Shown: in pieces, positions 57,696-64,000 of the stretch
Position numbering within the stretch: the stretch's first letter is position 1
Layout: each line of letters begins with the position of its first letter
Source of the DNA: Lycocorax pyrrhopterus obiensis
Taxonomy: Eukaryota > Chordata > Aves > Passeriformes > Paradisaeidae
DNA length: 64,000 bases
Direction: 5' to 3'
NCBI GenBank assembly: GCA_014706295.1
Contig: JACSVZ010000002.1
Location: 136,510,682 to 136,574,681 of the forward strand
Program-made: the position numbers and the translations under genes
The notes under the pieces: generated by a model
What the model saw: only the letters and a program-made list of their open reading frames with translations
Database searches by the model: none
Told to the model about the DNA's origin: nothing

Positions 57696-58934
57696 TTTGA
57701 ATCCTTTAATTTGGAGCAATTATAGTTAAAAACAAATGGATAGTCCTCCCTTGTCCTGAGAAAAAATACATTAAATTAACAGCATAAAGAGATTATTTTT
57801 TTACTTTTCTGTTATAGTTTTCTGTTTACATAGAAGCATGACTTGTATTTTGTTGACTTGAATTCACAATAGGAGTTTCTGAGATTGATTATTCAGAGCA
57901 ATACAGGAGTCTACAATATTTTCAATATTTCCCCAAATGGAAATGAAGGAGTACAAATAAATCATTAACCAAACACATTGTCTTTTACTGAAGTTTCTGT
58001 TTATCATGTTCCCAACAATAAAAATTGTTAGATAACTTTTATCTTGGGAGCCAGCAATTATTTCAAATTGGATTTTCCATTTTTTCTCACATTAAATATC
58101 TTAATATTTGCAAATGCTGTCACATTGTACTTATAAAAATTACTAGTAGTTGTACTTTGAGTTACTTTCACTTATTTTTATAAAGCTACTAGAAAAAAAA
58201 ATAAAATTTTTGATCTAGACATTGAAGGAAACAACTGGTTAGTAACTAAATTTAAGATGGTATAGGAATAGCATTTGTACCTAGAAGATAGCAAGAGAAG
58301 AAATGTTAGAACTTGAAAACTCTTGGCACCTTTCTAGTTTCAGGACATTGGTTATTGGTCTACTATTTCTGTAGACATTATCTTGCAAAACCCCATGGTA
58401 TGAATGATCCATCATACTAGCAACAGCAAGAAATCCACTTCACTGAAAAAGATTCACAAGATGCCTATTTTCTCCATTTTTCTCTGTTTACTCTAGCAAG
58501 AAAAAAAGCTACACAAAGACTGCTAATGATGTCTGGTTGCCTTTGTCACTGGTAGAAGTGAAACTAGGCAAGAAGAAGAAAACATATCCTGTTTGTATCT
58601 GAGTGTCCTTATATGTCCTCAGGATGGTTAATTGCTTTTTTGCTGAGGATATTCGACTACTTCCCAGAAAGTAAATGATGTGCATTTATATCTGATGGTA
58701 CAAGCTAATGAAATACTGCTGTCTGATTGATCATCTTTACCTCCATAATCTTCCATAGAATTGCAGGTCCCTCCATCAAAATAATTGTGTTATCATACGT
58801 CTGATTACAGAAGAATAGTTTCAGCAGGAAAATATATTGAATCAGTCATTTATTGTAAGACTTAGCTATCATTTTATTTAAATTATTTATACTAGGTATA
58901 ATTTTATTTAATATTTGTGCTACCATGGAGTAGC

Positions 58935-59179
58935 TAATCCTGGAAAAAATTCCTGGAAAATTAAGGACAAGAAAATCATCAGGAGTAGTCAGCATGGCTT
59001 TACCAAGGGGAAGCCATGCTTGACAAACTTTGATAGACTTCTACGATTAAATGACTCACCTGGTAGACCAGAGAAAAGTAGTGGATATTGTCTCGCTGGG
59101 CTTCATGTAGGCCTTTGGAATTGTCAAGATATTAACAGACAAGCCGTTGATGGGTGGCTGAGCAGACAGTGAGGTGGAC
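58935..59179 (+). mobile_element. CR1 ORF2 fragment, RT region (left half)
   Basis: GTCAGCATGGCTTTACCAAG (SQHGFTKG), AAGCCATGCTTGACAAAC (KPCLTN), GATATTGTCTCGCTGGGCTT (the VDVIFLDF block, decayed) and GGCTGAGCAGACAGTGAGGT. Plus strand. It is interrupted at about 59180 by a solo LTR and continues at about 59543. Confidence 0.9.
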
Positions 59180-59542
59180 TGATATGGATGCTGAAAAAGC
59201 TTCAGCAGAGAATTTCTTCAGCTCTCTGCAGCATTTTTGTGGGAGTTCTGTCTTTCCCATGCAAGTAACTCAAAACAATGTTACAGTTTTGTAAACTTCT
59301 TGCAGCTGCAGGTTGTTTTGCAGAATTGTTATGGTTCTAACTAGAAAAACATTCAGAGATGGGTGTCTTAGAACTTGACCAATCCCCTTAAGGGGTGGAT
59401 GGCAAAAAACCAATTACCTTATGCCACTTAATACACTTTGCGAACTAACATATAAAAGCCTTCTGAGAGTTCATTAAAGCGCTTCCATTTATCCCTGAGC
59501 CTGGACGTCGTGTCATTTCTCTACTCATCTGTGGGGAAAACA
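59180..59542 (+). mobile_element. Solo LTR inserted into the CR1
   Basis: The CR1 run GAGGTGGACTGAAAACTGG is split: GAGGTGGAC is on the left, ACTGAAAACTGG on the right. The insert starts TGATATGGATGCTG and ends GGGGAAAACA. It contains a CCAAT box (59409-59413), TATAAAAG at 59451-59458 and ATTAAA at 59473-59478 followed by GCCTGGACGTCGTGTCATTT, a normal U3-R-U5 order in plus orientation. Flanking GGAC/CGAC may be a decayed duplication. No internal region, so a solo LTR. A perfect 12-bp palindrome CCCCTTAAGGGG lies at 59384-59395. Family not assigned. Confidence 0.78.
59451..59458 (+). promoter_or_regulatory. TATA box of the solo LTR
   Basis: TATAAAAG, 40 bp downstream of CCAAT and 15 bp upstream of ATTAAA. 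It reads antisense to CSMD3. Confidence 0.6.
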
Positions 59543-60030
59543 GCGACAGACTGAAAACTGGATGAAAATCTGGGCTGAGAGGATGTTTATCAGGGACACA
59601 AAGTCTCGTTAGATGCCAGTAACTAGTGGTGTATCTCAGGGGTCAATACTGGGACAAGTCTTCTTCAATATCTTTATTGGTTATCTGGATGATGGGGCAG
59701 AGTGTACTCTCAGCAAGTTTGCCACAAGAGCAAGAAGCGAGTAGCGGTTAATATGCCAGAGAGTCCTGCTGCCATGAAGAGGGGCATCAACAGGCTGGAG
59801 AAATGGACCATTAAGAACCTCACAAAGTCCAACAAAGGGAAGCGCAAAGTCAAGTCTCTGGGCAGGAACTACCCCACATACCAATACCTAGTGGGGGCCA
59901 TCCAGCTGGAAAGCTGCTTTGCAAAATTGTACGTGGGGGTTCTTGTGGACACCCACATTGAACATCAGCCAGCAATGTGCCCTTGTTGCAAAGAAGGCAA
60001 ATACTATCCTCAGCTGCATTAGGTGAAGTA
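59543..60030 (+). mobile_element. CR1 ORF2 fragment, RT palm to C-terminal part (right half)
   Basis: ACTAGTGGTGTATCTCAGGG (TSGVSQG), GGTCAATACTGGGACAAGTC, ATATCTTTATTGGTTATCTG, CTCAGCAAGTTTGCCA (the active-site FADD box is lost), GGCTGGAGAAATGGACC, TCTGGGCAGGAACTACCCC, GGAAAGCTGCTTTGC, GTGGGGGTTCTTGTGGACAC. Continuation of the CR1 at 58935. It ends near 60030 without a CR1 3' end. Confidence 0.9.
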
Positions 60031-60627
60031 TTCCTATCAATACATTTTGCTACTTTCAAAGGAACTATATTAGGAAAACTCTAAAATATTTTTGTGCCCT
60101 TCTGCTCTAATAACTTTTTTTTTTTACTTTCACAGATATGAAGATGAAGATGCTCTAGATAGCCTGAAAGGAGGTGTGACTGGCCAAGACCATTATAAAG
60201 AGGTAGTAATAGGTATAAGCAGGAAAAAGATCAACTAATCTATAAAACCACAACGAAAAAATCATGCTCATCCTTCCCTCACAAAACTAAGCTCAGTGTC
60301 AGAGTTCACAAAGAGAAAAAAAATATTATTCTCAAATAACAACATGATTGCAATCATAGGAAGGGACTTAGGGCTTCAAATTGACTTGCCCCTGCTCCAG
60401 TTCTTCCTTCCGGTAGTTACCCAGAAAGGATATCCTTGCATCCAGAACAGAAATCTGCCCTTTTTAATCCCACAGAGGGTAAGCCATCTGTTCCAAAAGA
60501 AAGCAGAGGTCACTAACTGAGGTCAGCCTCACCTGATGGGCAGCCACACATCCTGAAAGGGACAGAAACACAGGAATCACACTGTGACTTAAGTCTCAGT
60601 GTAAACCTTCAGTTTGCACTCTGAATT
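60031..60627. other. Intron sequence, no assignable feature
   Basis: No exon or repeat recognised; T-run at 60116-60125. Confidence 0.5.
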
Positions 60628-60923
60628 TGTATTGGGTTTATACGGTAAAGTTTTGGGAGCAGAGGCAGTGCAGGGTGAGAGGAAGGTGCTGATTTAGATT
60701 TTAACTATTCTTGTTTTAACTATTCTAATTTGGTTGGCAGTAAATTTAATTAATTTCTCCAAGTTGAGTCTGCTTTGCATACTAAAATAACTAGTGAGTG
60801 ATCTCCCTGTCCTTATCTTCACTTGTGAGCTTCTCCTTCATATTTTCTGCCCCTGTCCTGCTGAGGAAGGGGCATTATAGAACAGCCTGGTGGGCATCTG
60901 GCAGCCGAGATTAACACGCCACA
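60628..60923 (+). mobile_element. Solo LTR of ERVL-type, copy 3, internally shortened
   Basis: Starts TGTATTGGGTTTATACGGTA and AAGTTTTGGGAGC, ends CCTGTCCTGCTGAGGAAGGG, GGTGGGCATCTGGCAGCC and CACGCCACA, matching both ends of copies 1 and 2, but is about 300 bp instead of 900-1070 bp because the TATA and minisatellite region is absent. GAATT before (60623-60627) and GAATG after (60924-60928) are a candidate 5-bp target-site duplication, the length typical of ERVL-type insertions. Confidence 0.78.
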
Positions 60924-63900
60924 GAATGGTACCATGAGCCTTTGAAGGAGTTCCTTCATAGAAAACAGAGAAACAAACATACAAACAAACTACTACCAGC
61001 TCTATTTCCCAGTCTAGTATCACAAAAAAAGATATATATTGAGCAGAACAATATCCCGTAAAGATCACTTGCAAGAGCAACCAAGTGAACTCAACCATGG
61101 AGAAAAGTGACAGGTCTCTGTGCCAAAAATTCATCAAACAAAAAAGACTGAAACATCTCAAATGCTCACAGTGCAAGCACTGGAAATTTCGTTATCAAAG
61201 TCTCTTAGTCACATGCATATATCTTTTTAAAAGTTCTAGCTTCAGTGTGCATATTTATGATAAGTAAAAATAAGAGAAAATATTTGCATTCAAAATTGGT
61301 GGGAGACATAACTGAGACCCAATTTAGGAACTTACAGAAAGCCAAACAGAACTAAAACTCAGATTTAACATTTAATTTTATCAAAAGTTTTATCAAAAGG
61401 TGGAGTTAATAGCTGAAATACAGGCAACAGCTAGAATCTAATATTGCTAATGGCTCAAAGACAAATGATTGCTTTTGTTTCAGCTATTGCAGTAACCACA
61501 ATCTCAACCATTCCCTATGGGTAGATCATATTTTCAGAGTATGAAACATCACTCCTATAGTCACAGACATGGCAGGAAAAAAAATTACAATAATTAAGAT
61601 AATGAACCTGTCCTCCTTTCGTAATGAAGACCTATAGCAAAATTTCAGGATGGAACGACAAGCCATTTATCGCTCTACAACTGCACATATCTCCTGACTC
61701 CAAATTTTCTTATTCAAAAATTTATTCTGTTCCCTCACAGCCAAACCTGTTAACTTCCTATCATAGGAGTAGCTGGATTCCCTTCTGTACTCTTATTCTG
61801 CTGAGAGAATCTCCCCTCTGTCGACATATATTTCTAAGATTTTTTAACTATAGTATATAGGTAACTCAGATATCTTAACTGGATCAAAATGTACATTAAC
61901 GATATGGAAGACTAGTGTAGCCAACACTACCAAGAAGTTTATTGTGTTCTGAACAGAACTGAAATATATTTACACTTTCTAGTTTCATATAAGATAAAAA
62001 TGCATTATCTACTATTGATAAATACAACAGCAGCCTTTTTAATCTGCATGAATGAAGAACAAAATTATGGTTAAAGTATATAGTTTAGAGTGAGCTTAAG
62101 TATGCACATACTTTCTAATCTTGTCACTGACTGTAACACCCACAGTACGGCTTCACACTAGGCTTAGGAAAAGCCAAGTTTGAGACATTTGCTTGCAAAA
62201 AGAGGTACAGCGTGGTTTGATTTCCAGCAGCCTGACCAAAAGAAACTTCATAAAATGAGTTTTTGAATTCATGCTGAAGCACCCTGCCTGCATGAGATTC
62301 ATACTGTTAACCTGATTAAATATGGATGGAAACTGGGTTTAGGCTTAACAGCAAGCTTAGGCAATGTTCCACTGACAGTTTTGACATGGTTAACAAAGTA
62401 ACACAGCTGTGGAGAATTAAACATAAATACTCAGCACTTTGCTGAATTTGTTTTACTTATTTTTGGCTTGGCCTAAAAGCAAAAAACCTCAGAAATTAAA
62501 AGATTCATTTTTTTGCAGGAAGAAAACAGCAACTTAATGACACGAGGAAGGAGGAAGGGAAGAATGGAATATAAAAACGTATTAAAAAAAGACTATTTTA
62601 ATACAAAGTAATTAAATGACAACCATATTTAATATTATTTCAGTAATAGTCGCAAGTTATTCCCTCAGTATAATTCTCCAGACTTGCAGAAAATGTCATG
62701 TGAGGAGTTTCCCAGATACTTTGAATTATTTCAACAGTTTCTTAGAAAGCAAATGACTGCAGCAATTGGAAACAGATGTTATAAATTTTCGGTAAGCTCT
62801 GCCACTTCAACAAAATTCAGATCATAGATTTCCTAACAGATAATTGACATCCACAAAAACCCCAAGAAACCAAATGAACAAATAAGCTCCAAACCCTAGA
62901 AAACCCTAGGAAAAATAATACTTTAAAAAAACCCTAAAGCCAAAATCAAAAGTCAGCTACCTCCCAGCTCTCATGCATGTAATTCTTGACTTCAAAATTA
63001 TTTCCAAATGTAATAGATAAAGCATAAAAATGTGAACACTGTCAAACTTACAAAAACCTATATTCTAAAGAATGCATTTTAAAGAATGTATTTATGCAAG
63101 CAGTAAGAAGACTTTTATGCTTGAAATACACTCAGTATAAAATTTAGAACATGATGGTGACAAATGAAAGATAATATACATGTAAAATTTATTTTTTTTA
63201 AATTCCTGTCATATAAAATTAACAGACCAGGACCTAGATTTCTAATCCATCTAAATTTAGCAGTCAACTCACATATTTAATTTCTTCTTACAATTCTGAA
63301 AAAAAAAAACAAAACAAAAAAACAGCTTGACTTTTTTTTTTAAGGAACCCTTATGCATATTTTTATCCTTCTTGATGCTTGGTAATGAATGATATGTGGT
63401 GTGAATGTGGCTGAGTTCTGTCAGAAAGTCTGTCATTCTACCACTGACATTTTCCACAGTGTTTCTGTCACTGTGGATTAGAAAAAAATCAGCAAGTATA
63501 ATTCATAAGACTTGAACTCTGGTTAACTTTAGCCCTAATTCAGATTTCACTGGTATTTTAGCCTGGCATGTAATTTAAAATTCATCACTTTGTAGTCCTT
63601 CCTTCCTTTTTTTTTTTTTTTTTTTAATAAAACAATGAAAGGAAAAGAGGTTTTAATTTTTTAGGAGACAAAAAGTACAAAAAAAATGTGCTGGGGAGGA
63701 GATGGGAATTAAGTCTTGAAAATACAAAGATTTACTAGTCAAAATGTAAACATAAAATTTTCCCATTACCTAATGTCAGAATAAATTACTGGCAATGCAT
63801 AGCATGGTCCAGAACCTAACTGATGAGTTTATACAGTATCCCACAAGACATTCAGGTATCATTTCCCTTACTAGATGTGAGAGAGGTAATGAAATGGGGT

Positions 63901-64000
63901 CCAAACTGAGAAATCCTTGTTCTCATTTCTGTGCAGATATTCACAAGAATGTTTTCAAGGGACCCAAGGATTTAAGAATATGTGCATCGCTGTTGAGGAC
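60924..64000. other. AT-rich intron sequence to the window end
   Basis: No exon or mobile element recognised. Homopolymer runs at 63299-63308 (A) and 63609-63625 (T). Confidence 0.5.

Larger units (their letters stand above)
51413..58934. other. CSMD3 intron upstream of the 104-bp exon
   Basis: Mostly AT-rich unassigned sequence. The preceding exon, encoding the N-terminal third of the CUB domain, was not found here. Confidence 0.6.

Noticed and set aside
62880..62940. Interstitial telomere repeats (AAACCCTA words)
   Set aside because: Only a few irregular AAACCCTA-like words, no TTAGGG array.
51413..64000. Preceding CSMD3 exon (N-terminal part of this CUB domain)
   Set aside because: No minus-strand stretch with a CUB start and matching donor phase was seen.

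Overview
This window is AT-rich vertebrate DNA from a bird, most likely a passerine. CR1 LINE fragments with the avian CR1 3' end dominate the repeats. There are several solo LTRs of avian ERV type, and a short tRNA-Ile-headed, CR1-tailed SINE of the passerine TguSINE1 kind. There is no bacterial, plasmid or phage gene content. Nearly all open reading frames in the window are chance frames or decayed transposon coding sequence.

The only cellular gene I can support is on the minus strand. Two internal exons (51309-51412, then 44295-44407) have clean AG/GT splice sites and compatible phases, and together encode 72 consecutive residues of a CUB domain. From my memory of the family, residue choices favour CSMD3 (CUB and Sushi multiple domains 3) over CSMD1. 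Everything else is intron of this very large gene: more than 12.5 kb upstream of the first exon, 6.9 kb between the two, and more than 44 kb downstream. The adjoining exons were not found and presumably lie outside the window.

Layout from left to right. 1-4157: plain AT-rich intron. 4158-5431: CR1 3' end followed by a solo ERVL-type LTR with an internal tandem repeat. 9505-10425: second copy of that LTR family. 12020-12965: CR1 tail, plus strand. 14775-16790: nested block of an LTR 5' fragment, a CR1 ORF2 fragment and another LTR inserted into that CR1. 18820-19444: second LTR of that inserted family, itself carrying the SINE. 23231-23781, 28353-28835 and 33118-33200: CR1 pieces. 30760-31363: solo LTR. 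34886-37318: longest CR1 (about 2.4 kb, minus strand), abutting a possible older CR1-like relic. 39351-39626: compact LTR-like unit with GGATCC repeats and a TATA box. 44295-44407: exon. 48158-48900: scrambled CR1 mosaic. 50227-51107: GC-rich solo LTR ending about 200 bp from the other exon. 52064-52140: (GGAAAA)n satellite. 58935-60030: CR1 split by a solo LTR. 60628-60923: third copy of the 4361/9505 LTR family, internally shortened. The remainder is unassigned intron.

I found no new gene system. The most informative material is the nested insertion history (a relative chronology of CR1, LTR and SINE activity) and two promoter-like LTRs within CSMD3 introns. All repeat-family names rest on recalled consensus features, not on a search.
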